From assembly GCA_905221605.1 (NCBI GenBank), contig CAJNDS010000191.1, positions 493,501-557,500 of the forward strand: a stretch of DNA of 64,000 bases, given 5' to 3'. Each line of letters begins with the position of its first letter. Position 1 is the stretch's first letter. The stretch comes from Symbiodinium natans. Taxonomy: Eukaryota; Sar; Dinophyceae; Suessiales; Symbiodiniaceae. Of the stretch, positions 11,250 to 21,455 are shown one piece after another. The notes under the pieces are model-generated. The model saw only the letters and a program-made list of their open reading frames with translations, was not told the DNA's origin and did not search any database. Both the position numbers and the translations under genes were made by a program.

Positions 11250-11478
11250 AGGGTTCTTAAGGGAGGGTTTAGGGTTTAGGGTTTAGGGTTTAGGGTTTAG
11301 GGTTTAGGGTTTAGGGTTTAGGGTTTAGGGTTTAGGGTTTAGGGTTTAGGGTTTAGGGTTCAGGGTTTAGGGGGTTCAAGGTGTATGTAACTCAAGGTTC
11401 CCTTACTTCTCCCTCCCTAAGCTTCTCTAAGGCTCCCTAGGTGCCTGCCCCCCTTGAACCCCCTCCCTTAAGAACCCT
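11250..11478. mobile_element. Family E inverted-repeat element with a telomere array inside
   Basis: The left end AGGGTTCTTAAGGGAGGG is the reverse complement of the right end CCCTCCCTTAAGAACCCT. Inside, directly after the left repeat, lies a (TTTAGGG)~15 array (11266-11372), followed by GTATGTAACTCAAGGTTCCC, which is shared with the second copy at 41261-41349. That copy lacks the array, so the array was gained by or lost from one element. Confidence 0.7.
11266..11372 (+). repeat. Telomere array (TTTAGGG)~15 nested in a family E element
   Basis: Near-perfect units with one TTCAGGG variant near the end. See the host element at 11250-11478. Confidence 0.95.
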
Positions 11479-11737
11479 ACAAGACAGGCTCCCAAAGTCT
11501 TTTCTTGCCTCCTCGGGTTTGGGGTTTAGGGTTTAGCTCATGTTCTATAGGGCTTGTGAGCTTGGGAAATTTGGACCTCTATAGAAGCAGGTCCCCACCA
11601 CAAAAACACCTTAAAGCCCTGAAATCCTAAACCCTCCTTTCATCCATCTGGGCTCGAAGGGAAGCCAGAACCGAAACCCTAAGTTCCCTCAACCCTAAAG
11701 AGCCTAAACTCCTGGAAGCCCTTGAATCCCAAGGCCC

Positions 11738-11834
11738 TAAACCCCCTAAACCCTAAACCCTAAACCCTAAACCCAAAACCTGAACCCTAAACCCTAAACC
11801 CTAAACCCTAAACCCTAAACCCTAAACCCTAAAC
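11738..11834 (-). repeat. Interstitial telomere array (CCCTAAA)n
   Basis: About thirteen units with a CCCAAAACCTGAA interruption. With the G-rich array at 11266-11372 it forms the order G-rich then C-rich, which is the geometry of a telomere fusion, though 370 bp separates the two. Confidence 0.95.
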
Positions 11835-12008
11835 CGAAGCCCTGGAATCCCAAGGCCCGGGCAAGGAGGGCTTTGCATCTTTGAGCTCCTCCAAGGCTTC
11901 CTGAAGCGACGCCTGCTGGAGGGTAAGAGAGGGGTCGGGATCATTACTAATAGGCTTCCCTGATGGTCACATGGTCCCTTGATGTTCTCTTTATGACTAT
12001 ACGATAGT

Positions 12009-12047
12009 AACCCCCCCCCCCCCCCCCCAAAAAAAAAAAAAAAAAAA
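12009..12047 (+). repeat. Poly-C then poly-A tract
   Basis: About 19 C followed by about 19 A. A similar C-then-A tract occurs at 41931-41968 and shorter ones at 24130-24165 and 56686-56720. Confidence 0.9.
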
Positions 12048-12251
12048 ACAACTATTCTAACTACTAAGGCCCCTGTATTAAGATGATGTTATGTTTCTGT
12101 TTCTGGGTTCTGGGTTTAGGGCTTGTAGGGTTATGGTACCTTAAGGGTTCAGGGATTACGGGTGTTAGGGGCGTTCAGCTTCTGTTGCGACTTCAGGTAG
12201 CGAGCCGGTCAGCAGTAATGCCTGCGATGGAAAGATGATTCGTGGCGTCCA

Positions 12252-12545
12252 GTGGCTTACGGGCACCACCAAGACATTCCACCAGATGCCCAAGAGCACA
12301 GCTCCTCGCGAAAACCGACTACATCAAAACAGAATTCAGAACATGTCCTAGACCCGTACATTCAGGAACCTCCTCCTAATGGAACATCAGCAACCCCCAA
12401 CGTCAACAGCCATGAGTTCTTCCACAATGAGCATGGTGCGCCATCCTACACGTGCAAAAACCACAGGTACAGCAACTTACCGCAATGCACCATGAAACAC
12501 AGAGCAATGTGCATGTATCACGATGGAGCAGAAGCCTCCGGCTGA
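12252..12545 (+). CDS. Candidate coding frame, hydrophilic unknown protein
   Basis: A 97-codon plus-strand frame from ATG to TGA. It is rich in H, N, P and S with an even composition, e.g. KQNSEHVLDPYIQEPPPN and NSHEFFHNEHGAPSYTCKNH, and has no low-complexity run. Four cysteines lie in the last third. No domain recognised. The opposite strand shows no comparable frame, which favours this one, but no splice or promoter signals support it. Confidence 0.33.
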   Translation: MAYGHHQDIPPDAQEHSSSRKPTTSKQNSEHVLDPYIQEPPPNGTSATPNVNSHEFFHNEHGAPSYTCKNHRYSNLPQCTMKHRAMCMYHDGAEASG

Positions 12546-12592
12546 TCTTCAAATTCAAAGGTCGGGGTTTAACCCAAGTTCTGCCCAGTATA

Positions 12593-12700
12593 CCCTAAAC
12601 CCTAAAGCCTAAAGCCGAAAGCCTAAACCCTAACCCTAAACCCTGAACCCTAGACCCTAAACCCTAAACCCTAAATCCTAAACCCTAAACCCTAAACCCC
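12593..12700 (-). repeat. Degenerate telomere array (CCCTAAA)n
   Basis: About fifteen units with CCTAAAG, CCGAAAG and CCCTGAA variants. Confidence 0.9.
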
Positions 12701-13911
12701 ATCATTCCTGCCCCTCTTGCTCACACCACGACAAGCGCCTCTTGGAGCTCGGCTTTTAAGGCCTTGCCGCAGCTCTTTCTCTTTGGGTCTTTTGGGTTTG
12801 GGGGGGGGGGGGGGGGTTTAGGGTTTAGGGTATAGGGTTTAGAGTTTGGGTCTTAGGGTTTGGGGGGTTTAAGGGCTTAGCTTTTGTGGTTTTGGGTTTG
12901 GGGGGGTTTCAGGGTTTGCTCTTTCTTTGGGTCTTTGCGTTTGGGGGGGTTTAAGGGTTGAGGTTTGTGTACAGGGTTTAGCAGTTTAAGGATTTGGGTC
13001 ATAGATCTCGAATGTTCGTCCTTAAACCCGATGCGCTCCAGAACCTCGAAACCCGAAACCCGATCGAACCCTTTCGCTGCAGTTACAGGCTTGCTGGGGT
13101 GTAATTCCAGCACTCATGTTTAAAGTCAAGGCAAACCACGCAGCTTGAATCTTGGCTTTAATTTCAATATTTTGCTTTGATAAGGTTCCAACCCCTGCGC
13201 CCAAAGCCCGGGTTCAAGCTTTAAGGTTTTGAGCCAAGGTACTCGTTGGAGCATCTGCTTCTCTGTGGGGGTCCACTCGATCCTGTGGCAGAGAAGTCCG
13301 GGACACTGGGAAAAGGGGTTTTAGGTTCAATTAGGGGTTGCTCCGCACAAAAATCCCCAATGAGAATGGCGGCTCATTCGCTTCAATGTGCAGCTCAGCG
13401 GATTGATAGGCCTCTCCGCATATGCTGCTTGGAGGGTGCTGGCTCTGTATGACCACCGCTTCCTCGCATCAGAGTTGCCTGACATGCCCACAGCTGTGAA
13501 AGTTGATCGCATGTCTCGCGTGCATCTGCCATTTCATGCACGCTTGGGCGAAGGAGCTGGGATGCTCCGGAAAGCCTCACACCGACACAAAATACGATGA
13601 ACCACATTGCCTGGCATGTCCCCGTGCAGCCGAGATGCAAGCAAACACCGGTTCAAAGAAACGAGGTGCCCCCGTGTCGGGCACGCCGCATCTTGTCAGG
13701 GCACAATGCACGCAAAACGCCCAAAAATCAGAGCAGCATCCTCAGTATAACCTGAGTAGGAGGGCTTAACTATAATAAAGGGACCATAAACCCGAAACCC
13801 GGCTTCTCAAGATTCTGGTGTGAAAAGCCCAAGCCCCACATGCAAGCCTTCTGCGTAAACTCCGGAAGTGGGTCTCTGCCACCTCCACCTGAGAGGTTCA
13901 GGAGGGCTTAG

Positions 13912-14008
13912 GGTTTGGGGTTTTGGGTTTAGTTTGGGGTTTAGGGTTTAGGGTTTAGGGTTTAGGGTTTAGGGTTTTGGGTTTTGGGTTTAGGGTTTAG
14001 GGTTTAGG
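13912..14008 (+). repeat. Telomere array (TTTAGGG)n with variants
   Basis: About thirteen units. Variants include TTTTGGG and TTTGGGG. Confidence 0.93.
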
Positions 14009-14180
14009 GGAGGTTCAGGGTTAGTGTTATAGGGCTTTTTTGGCCACTCGCAAAGCAGACCGGGTTTAGGGTTTAGGGTCTAAGGAGACGGTAGGTCTGC
14101 CATGTACCACACTTGAAGCTGGCAAGGTTGTCCGGAGCCCAGTATTCAAAAGGGACACAGCAGCGTTCTGAGGGCAAGCT

Positions 14181-14220
14181 TTAGGGTTTAGGGTTTAGGG
14201 TTTAGGGTTTAGGGTTTAGG
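14181..14220 (+). repeat. Telomere array (TTTAGGG)5-6
   Basis: Short, near-perfect array. Confidence 0.93.
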
Positions 14221-14302
14221 TCTACACTCTCAGGTTGAGACGAGGCTTGTGAGGTTCTGGGGGCTCCTTTAGGGGCAGGGGCACCTGAGGGCAAACGTTT
14301 CA

Positions 14303-14340
14303 CTACCAATTTCTTAAGAACCCCCAAAAAAAAACAAGAA
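14303..14340. mobile_element. Family F element, left-end fragment
   Basis: CTACCAATTTCTTAAGAACC matches the family F terminal repeat. It runs into poly-A and then the TA microsatellite, so only one end survives. Confidence 0.45.
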
Positions 14341-14345
14341 ACAAC

Positions 14346-14390
14346 ATATGTATATGTATATATATATATATATATATATGAATGTATATG

Positions 14391-14421
<31 letters not shown>

Positions 14422-14455
14422 GAATGTATATGTATATGTATATATATATATATTC
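14346..14455 (+). repeat. (TA)n / (GTATAT)n microsatellite
   Basis: A TATA and TATATG array with a ~52-bp internal duplication: (TA)n followed by GAATGTATATGTATATGTAT appears twice. Confidence 0.9.
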
Positions 14456-15400
14456 TATCAAGGAAATTGTCGTCATACCCGATCCTCCTGCAAAAGGATC
14501 CTGATGGGGCTCGTTGTGGGTATTTTAAGGCCTTACAGGGCCCGAAAACCTAAGCCCTAAACCTGCCACGACGCTGGGGCATGTGCTGGTGACTTCTGGT
14601 TAAGCAATCCGTCTGCGCTTGGTTCGGGCTCATTGTCCCGTCCTTCATGGCGGGCAGCAATGCAATGGCTATTTAAGTAGAGTAGAGGTACTTTGGGAAG
14701 CTTTTGTTCCGATTCTGGGGTTACTGGGGTTACAAAGGATAATGCTGATAAGTTGTGTTTGCCCCGGGGTAAAGCTCCAAGCATTTAGAATCTGATGAGC
14801 GTCGACTTAGCTTGCCCGTACCCGGACTTGTCACGGTAAAAACATGGTCTTCAAGTGTTGACTCACATTGCAGGCCGATTACCTACGCGAGTCAAGAACA
14901 GCCCCAGAATTCTCACCCGATACTATTAACACGAAACCCCGGTAGCAGATTTGAGCGCTCCTTTCGGGCGCTTGGCGAACAGTTTGCGTCGCTCCTTGGG
15001 AGAGAGGCCACCTGACTTTTCGCACTCAAAGGGGACTGTGGAGCACACGACCATGCAGCAGTGCAAGTCATGGCGACAGGTAGCACTGCCTGACTGCGTG
15101 CAAGCCGGAAACCTGTTTCACCGACTGGGCACCAACCATTGGGCAAAGTTTCCCATATTCTCAGCTCTCCACGGTACATGACGCCAGCTGCGTGCGAAGC
15201 CACAGTGAGAGCTGCTGGCTTTAGCTTGGGTATATTTAAGGTTCGGGGTTATTAGGCTCAAGTGAGTTCCGGTTCTGGGGTTGAAGCGGACGACGTTTTG
15301 GCTCCAGGGCCTCTACCCTGCCCGCTTGAGCAAGCAATGGCTCCGTACAGCACCGGCATGTGGCCTGAACCCCCGAATGCTAGGTGGTTGGGGTTCGGCT

Positions 15401-15477
15401 TCGTTTAGTTTGAAGCAGGTCCCACCTTTTCAGCAGAGTATAAGCCGCTGCTGCTTCGTTTAGTTTGAAGCAGGTCC
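15401..15477 (+). repeat. 25-bp direct repeat pair
   Basis: The 25-mer beginning GCTTCGTTTAGTTTGAAGCA occurs at 15401 and again at about 15453, 52 bp later. The intervening segment is unique. This looks like a recent local duplication. Confidence 0.75.
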
Positions 15478-15618
15478 ATTTTATTCAGCCCAGTTGTGGC
15501 CAACAAGGACCGCAGTGGTGTCACATCCTTGGGGATGTTGGGGGGCATCATCTCACCAAGCGGTTGATGTCGTGTTGATACGAAGCCTCGCGGAGTAAAC
15601 CACGTTGCACCCTAAACC

Positions 15619-15828
15619 CTAAGCCCTAGGCCGCGCACCCTGAATATCCAACAGACGAGTCAAGAGTGGCATATATTGACGCGCCTGCACCTCAGCGGCA
15701 TGCCCTTCTCCAGTCTCCAGCGCTTGTGCCTGACCACCGCAAAGGAACTCTCTCCTGACTATAGTGACTGTAGGGGGGGAGGCGAAAACTCTGTGGAGTA
15801 ACCTGCGGGACTGTGGAAGATTCAGCAT
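15619..15828 (-). CDS. Candidate coding exon, unknown protein
   Basis: The minus-strand frame contains VQARQYMPLLTRLLDIQ, which is protein-like, ending at a possible donor CAGG|GTGCGC. Possible acceptors ATAGTCAG|G and GGTCAG|G lie upstream. No family recognised. Confidence 0.27.
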   Translation of the reverse strand: MLNLPQSRRLLHRVFASPPTVTIVRREFLCGGQAQALETGEGHAAEVQARQYMPLLTRLLDIQGARPRA

Positions 15829-16385
15829 GCTTTGGGTTAAGGGTTGAGGGATAAGGGTTTAGGGAAGGGTTTCAAGTTGGCTTCTAGGCTGCAGAAGATG
15901 TAGGGCGAGACTCAAGACATCTAGCATGCTTCTCTTCTACAAGGTCAGCTCCTCAACACCAATACCCAGGTTCCAGGTGACCTATTGGTAGGAATGAAAG
16001 GGGGTCCCTGGTTTGTGCTTCCGGCCCCGATGTATCAGGATCAGCTTGCATCTGAGGCCGCGTCTGCGCCCTTCCACGCTGCCATGGCCGCCTAGCGCAT
16101 CACAGGTGGGCTCGGCCAAGACCCTCAGACAAAACCTCCAGCTGCCCTGCGCCTAACCCTTGCGATCTCCTCAACAGCCATGAAGAACGGTTGAATAGCT
16201 TAAGCCCTCTGGCGAGAGGCTTCTGCATGCGAGCCCCAAAGCGCCAGACCCTGAGATTTTCGGTTGCGTACGCACCTCGGGTTCCTCTACGAAACGCTTA
16301 CTGGGGATCCCAGTACCCGAATAAAAGTCTGGTGGTCTTCTTTTTATCATCGTGGTCTTCTTCCACGGCTGGGGTTCAGGGGGAT

Positions 16386-16802
16386 TTAGGGGCTTAGATT
16401 TACAGTTGGGGTTGAAGGGATATGCAAAGTCTTAAGGTCCCCGAAGTCGCAATCATCCTCGCAACTCCCGCGTTGCTGTTCCTCGAACTCTTGCTGCGTC
16501 GGGGGTGATGCAATAACCTGAAGGCCCACTAATTCCGGACCCTGCGATGGCCCTGCTTTTGGAGGAGGGGCTGCAAGCGCACAATGCCCTCCTGCAAGTC
16601 TGTCTTGCGGCTCCCTTGGCAGGCATGTTGCTATACTTGCATGAAGCACTTGCGTGCACATCCATGCCCCAGCAAGTCTGCAACAGAATATGCAGTCGCA
16701 CACGCCCCGGAAGAAGTCAGTAAGCTGTATTCGGCATGCCGCCAGACCCACAACCAACCACCAAGACATGCGACGAGATGCGACAAGACAGTTTGTGTTC
16801 AA
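16386..16802 (-). CDS. Candidate coding frame, unknown protein
   Basis: A 138-residue minus-strand frame. The C-terminal half (GPELVGLQVIASPPTQQEFE, CEDDCDFGDLKTLHIPSTP) is strongly protein-like and acidic. It ends TAA, with a TGA about twelve codons later in frame. No motif assigned. The start is uncertain, and the first third may be intronic. Confidence 0.33.
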   Translation of the reverse strand: MNTNCLVASRRMSWWLVVGLAACRIQLTDFFRGVCDCIFCCRLAGAWMCTQVLHASIATCLPREPQDRLAGGHCALAAPPPKAGPSQGPELVGLQVIASPPTQQEFEEQQRGSCEDDCDFGDLKTLHIPSTPTVNLSP

Positions 16803-17841
16803 GCCCGTTCAAGCACGGCCTGCCAAGATGCCCATACCGCGAAACCCTGCAACAACCCCCACGCACCAAGCCTCTACTTGAAGACTAAATCCTGATCTCA
16901 GATCAGCTCTTGGGAACTCTGTGCGGGAACCCGGCCTTTGACCGCCACGGCCCCAACTTTGCCAGCTCCTTTGCATAGACAACGCGGGCTCCGACATTAG
17001 CCATACCTCGAGCCCACCCCTTAGTCCCCTTTGTCATTGTGTGTGCGTCTCCCTGACCACACAACGTCCCTAAATTAAAACTTAAGTTGCCCCCCCCCCC
17101 CCCCGCAGCCCGGCAGATAATATCGCAATCAGAGGAAACAGGCAGTTGGACATGAGGTGCACCCCGAATTTTGCCTACCCTACTACACTTCCAACAGTAA
17201 AAGGTGGCGTTAAGCAGCAAGTTCTTCTTGTTCGGGTTCAGGGATCGGAATTTCGTCAAAAGGCCCTGGATCCTAAACACTACAATCGCGCGCCTGCTCG
17301 GGATTGCAGTTGAGCTCGGCCTTTTCGGAGAGGAAGTTATGGTTTAGGGATGTTTAGGGTTTACGGCTTAGGGTCACCAGGAGGCGTGGGGGAGGGGCAG
17401 AGGCTCTGAAAGGGGGCCCTAATTAAGAACAACAACCCATGGGTGCGGTGTCAAGGGATTGTAGTGCTAGCGGTCCCAAATGTTAAACCCTAAACCCTAC
17501 TGGCCCCCAGCGCCCGGCGTGCGTTATGAACAGCACTGAACAGTTTAGGAAATTAGGCACCTTATCTTTCCCCATGTATACCCTTTAATTGTGGGATTCT
17601 AAAGCTTAAGGGTATATCCTTACCGCATTCCCTTCTAAAGAACCAGAACGTTGAGCTGGGCCCGAAAACCCCTTGGGTGCCGCGCCAAAGCCAGAATGGC
17701 ATCTGCTAGGCGTGCCGGTTGCAAGCTTGAAGCCTTGCAAAGATGATGCGGCCCTAATAAAAACCAGGGATTTTTTGCTTTCGACTTTGGGTGGAGACAG
17801 CATGTCCTCTTCCGCTAGGTAGCAAAGGTGTGTTGGTCACA

Positions 17842-17872
17842 CTCCCCCCCCCCCTCCCTCCCCCCCCCCCCT
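17842..17872 (+). repeat. C-rich tract
   Basis: C runs separated by TCCC, followed by (TCTC)n. A simple-sequence patch. Confidence 0.7.
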
Positions 17873-18164
17873 CCCTCGTCTCTCTCTACGTCTCTCTCGC
17901 TGAGTTTGCAATACAGGTAAAGTCTGCTGTTTCTTGAGTTGACAAACACCTAGAGCTAGCAGTCAGCTATCCACGCGCAAAAGCATGATGAGCGGACAAG
18001 CCAGAGAAAGCCTGCAGACTGCCCAAAGCACCCTATCCGACTCCGGCCAATAACCGCACGCCTCCCTATGCGTTCCGAGCTATGCCGCTAGGCCTGCACA
18101 CATCAGCAAGTCCCTGGTGAGCCCCTCCCCTCGCCCTTAAAGAAAGAGAACCCTTGATGCGCCA

Positions 18165-18165
18165 C

Positions 18166-18197
<32 letters not shown>
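18165..18197 (+). repeat. (CTT)10 microsatellite
   Basis: Perfect trinucleotide run. Confidence 0.95.
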
Positions 18198-18775
18198 TTT
18201 GGGGGGGAGGGTTGCATCAGGGGGGACGGGATTCAGCAGCTTGTGGCCTTCTCCCCGAGATGATGCACTGCTGCAGGAACGAGCTCCGCCTCACGACCTG
18301 TGCAAAGCTTACACTCCGCTGTGCAACTCATTTCCGGCTTACAGGGGCGAGTGGGTTGGGGTGGCTTCGGACAGGTCGCTGCAACGAATATGCTTGACGT
18401 CCCTTGATACAGTGCTGTATAGGCTTGAGGCTTGAGGCTCGTCTAATCAAGCAGCCACGCAGACAATTGCATCATGTAACCTTCAGGCTGTAAAGCCCTG
18501 CAAATCCGAGACGCGCAACAACAACGATAACTTAACACCAGTTATGAAACGGTGAACTAGCGTGAAGGGTTAGGGCCAGGTTGGGCCCCATGGGCTCCGA
18601 TTGCTTCTGTGTCTCTCAAACACACGCGAGGCTGACGACTCAAGATCACTGAAGTGATCTCTACACAGATGTGCAATGTGCTTGGCACGGCATAGGGCCA
18701 CGGCCCAGTTGGAGACGCACGAAGGAACGGAGGCCTCGGCAACATGTCTAGACCAAAGAGTAACCTAGGAACTAA

Positions 18776-18860
18776 AAGGGCGCCCTTTTCTTGGTTTCAA
18801 GTTTAGAGGCGCTTAGAAGAGAACCTAAACCTCAAAAAAGGGAACGAGGGCCTACTCTGG
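18776..18860. mobile_element. Family C dispersed element
   Basis: AAAAGGGCGCCCTTTTCTTGG, a central segment and CAAAAAAGGGAACGAGGGCC followed by CTACTC match the family seen at 24083, 32968, 33456, 43070 and 63115. Confidence 0.55.
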
Positions 18861-19144
18861 GTCCCAGATCTTCTTGCAAGTAGTAGTTACGCACACACAG
18901 GTACTTGAACGCAGCAATTCAGGGCGCAAAGGCTGGAGCACGCACATGCCCTGCAAGCCAAAACTCCCAACTACGTTGGTCCCTACTGCGCCACTGTGAG
19001 AATTTGGCAATTCGAATCAATGTTCTTTTGCAGCCCTAAACCCCTTGCAGGCTTTTTTCAGGTTCAAGGTGAACCCGACTCTGTCTCAGTCTCAGAGGGC
19101 TTATAGATCCTATAGAAGGCATCTTTTGGACCAGGGGCCCCTGT

Positions 19145-19304
19145 CTACTTGGGAGGTTCATGGTACTTAACAACCAGTCAGAACTGTACTTATAACTCTT
19201 CTTATAACTGTACTTATAACCATACTAGGGCACTTAAGGGGCTTTTTAGTGGGTTATAAGTACAGTTTTTTTCTTGGTTTATAAGTACCATGAACCTCCA
19301 AGTA
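19145..19304. mobile_element. Family B foldback element, full copy
   Basis: Terminal inverted repeats: CTACTTGGGAGGTTCATGGT on the left and ACCATGAACCTCCAAGTA on the right. The repeat extends inward (TACTTATAAC / GTTATAAGTA), so most of the 160 bp can fold back. Internal GGGCACTTAAGGGGC is conserved in other copies. No coding capacity, so MITE-like. Confidence 0.8.
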
Positions 19305-19455
19305 CCTCACACACACACACACAAAGCCCGAATTCGCAGGCATCCGTGCGTCTTCAGGGTGTCGATGCTCACGCACGCACTCATGGAGTTCAGAGATTCG
19401 GAGGTGCTGAAAGACGCGCCGCACTGAGCTAAGAGGGGCCCTGAGTGCAGGGCAC

Positions 19456-20096
19456 ATGGCCAGCTCATCTGCTTTGAATTGGTCCAGCCTGGCGTGGGAC
19501 CTTGACCGGAATTGGGCAGCCCGTCATGCGCAAGCCCACGGCTTAGAGCGTTATTGTGCAGACTCATGGCTGACTATGTCTGCCAACTTTGCCATCCTCT
19601 TGATCGTTCTAAAAAGCGAGAGAGCAGGTCATGCCGCTACTGCCAGGCTTAAGAGCATCTGTCCAAGAGCTGCGGACATCTGCTTTAAAAGCACAGTGAA
19701 AGCAACTTCCGAGGGTGGAGCGCACTGGCCAGGGTGTGCATGAGCTCGCCTCGGAAAGGAGCGGGAGAGACCGCTGAAAGACTCCCTGTAACCTGCGAGC
19801 CCGAACGCTGTTGCAGGCGATCTGGGGATGGCCACAAGGGTGGAGTGATGAGCTGAGTGCAAGCTGGAGAGCTTTTAAACTTTAAGCCTGTGAACAATGT
19901 ATCTCTGACCCCAGCTGGGTGGAATGGGACAAGTATGGAACTGATCCGATACATGATTGCAGATCTGCTGACAAGCACCTGCCCAGCTATTGTGGGAGCA
20001 TCGGCACACGATGTTGCTAGTATGCAGGTGGGCGGCGGCACATCAGCAAACGCGGAAGTGAGCCAACTCCGAAGTACTCCGAAGAGAAAGCTGTGA
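19456..20096 (+). CDS. Candidate multi-exon gene, unknown protein
   Basis: Two plus-strand frames look coding. 19456-19743 contains ERYCADSWLTMSANFAILLI and ends TGA, with a possible donor CCAGG|GTGTGC. 19857-20096 contains NNVSLTPAGWNGTSMELIRY and MIADLLTSTCPAIVGAS and ends TGA. Between them, after a good acceptor (CTGTTGCAG|G), a third frame reads IWGWPQGWSDELSASWRAFK. Splice phases are unresolved. A 184-residue open frame lies on the opposite strand (19685-20239) but reads less like protein. Confidence 0.35.
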
Positions 20097-20804
20097 GAGC
20101 GAGACTCGAAACCCCTGATAAGTTGCTGGACGGCTCTGGTGCTCTGGTCTCGCAATAGGGATGAGGATATCGAGCTGAGGGCCTGGCTGGTTGGCTTGTG
20201 CTGGAACTCCTGGCGTTGAGACTTGCCGGTTGGCGTCATGATTCAGTCTCGAGGGCCTTAGGACCTCGGCAGCCTTCGGGCTACTCCGGGCATCTGAACC
20301 CAAACACGACGGCGACAATATGAGCGCCCTGGGTCCTATCCCCTTTTTGAAGCATGGACTTGGGTCGGCGCCAGCACGCCCTCTAGCCGAAACTTCTCGA
20401 ACCGGTGCATGCCTTTGGCCTAAACCGCACAACCCTACTCCCTCATCCCAGCTTGCTCCTCAACCTTGCCGCTGAATCCCCCCCCTACTGAGGCTGCTGC
20501 GGCCAATGCCCAAAGAGTATTGGAGATGTCCTCAGCGGTCATGCTTTCGATTGGGAAGCCTTGCAATCCCAGCTGAACACATTACATTACTGTTCAGGGC
20601 TTAAGATTTAACGCTTTTCATCACGGGGCCCGTCTTGTGGAGGTCTTGAAAAAGGAATCCTGCTGTAGAGTGTGTGTGCTCAATTGCTGGCTTATCTTGG
20701 AGAACAGACCACACAGCTCTGCAGTCTACCGTAGAGTTCGATCTCTCACCATACACCTGGGAAACCTGGAGAGAGGATAGAGGCAGTGACAGCTGAGTAA
20801 ACCC

Positions 20805-20828
20805 TAAACCCTAAACCCTAAACCCTAA
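20805..20828 (-). repeat. Short telomere array (CCCTAAA)3-4
   Basis: Perfect units. A G-rich counterpart lies at 20942-20966. Confidence 0.9.
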
Positions 20829-20966
20829 CCCGGCCTCTCAGCCATGATAAATTCTAGGTTGGTGCTTCATGCAGCCTTCTCCAAAACTTGTCGACTGAGA
20901 GCCGCGGAAACCATCCAAAACAGAGAACATGGAACAGATGAGGGTTTAGGGTTTAGGGTTTAGGGC

Positions 20967-21455
20967 CTACCTGTAGAACCCCAAGGTAGACGTGCTTAGG
21001 GCTTTGCAACGTTGAAAAACCCTAAAGGTAGACGTGATCGCCTGCGGCTTCCAGCGGTCTAGTTGTCCGGAACTTGCCTTAAGTGACAGCAGCTCAATTG
21101 TTGGAGCGGTAGGGGGCGGGGGGGGGGGGGGGGGGGGTAGGGAGATGTTCGAAAGAGATGCAGCGGCTGTGGCTCGGCTGTTGCTTCGCAATGTTCGGAA
21201 GATGCAGGCATGCTGCTCTGAGATTTGGGGCATGTCGCAAGCAATCAAGTACACGCCGTATGCCAACCTGCAAAACAGCAAAACCAACTCAACAGAATGC
21301 CTTTCTGCACATACCCTGCCTATCAAACCCTCAGCCTTGAAAACAAAGCTCATCTCTGTAGGCATCCAGACCACCAAGGCATGCAAAAAGTCGGTGCTGT
21401 CTTCAACACCTGCAGCTAAGGTCTGCATGCGTTCTTCACAGCACATGTGCAGCAA
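20967..21455 (-). CDS. Candidate exons, unknown protein (strand not certain)
   Basis: The 162-residue minus-strand frame contains VEDSTDFLHALVVWMPTEMS after an acceptor TTAGCTGCAG|G, and LAYGVYLIACDMPQISEQHA after a textbook acceptor (TTTTGCTGTTTTGCAG|G). It ends in a proline run from a C18 tract at about 21120-21137. The opposite strand also has a 168-residue frame. The two strong minus-strand acceptors make me prefer this strand, but exon phases across the internal donor (GAGG|GTTTGA) do not fit simply. Confidence 0.33.
   Translation of the reverse strand: MLHMCCEERMQTLAAGVEDSTDFLHALVVWMPTEMSFVFKAEGLIGRVCAERHSVELVLLFCRLAYGVYLIACDMPQISEQHACIFRTLRSNSRATAAASLSNISLPPPPPPPPPTAPTIELLSLKASSGQLDRWKPQAITSTFRVFQRCKALSTSTLGFYR

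Larger units (their letters stand above)
17300..18770. other. No convincing gene
   Basis: Holds a C-rich/TC-rich patch, a (CTT)10 run and isolated telomere motifs. Open frames are short and not protein-like. Confidence 0.4.

Noticed and set aside
19685-20239. 184-residue minus-strand open frame
   Set aside because: Ser/Pro-rich, crosses three better plus-strand pieces with good splice sites; kept only as an alternative.
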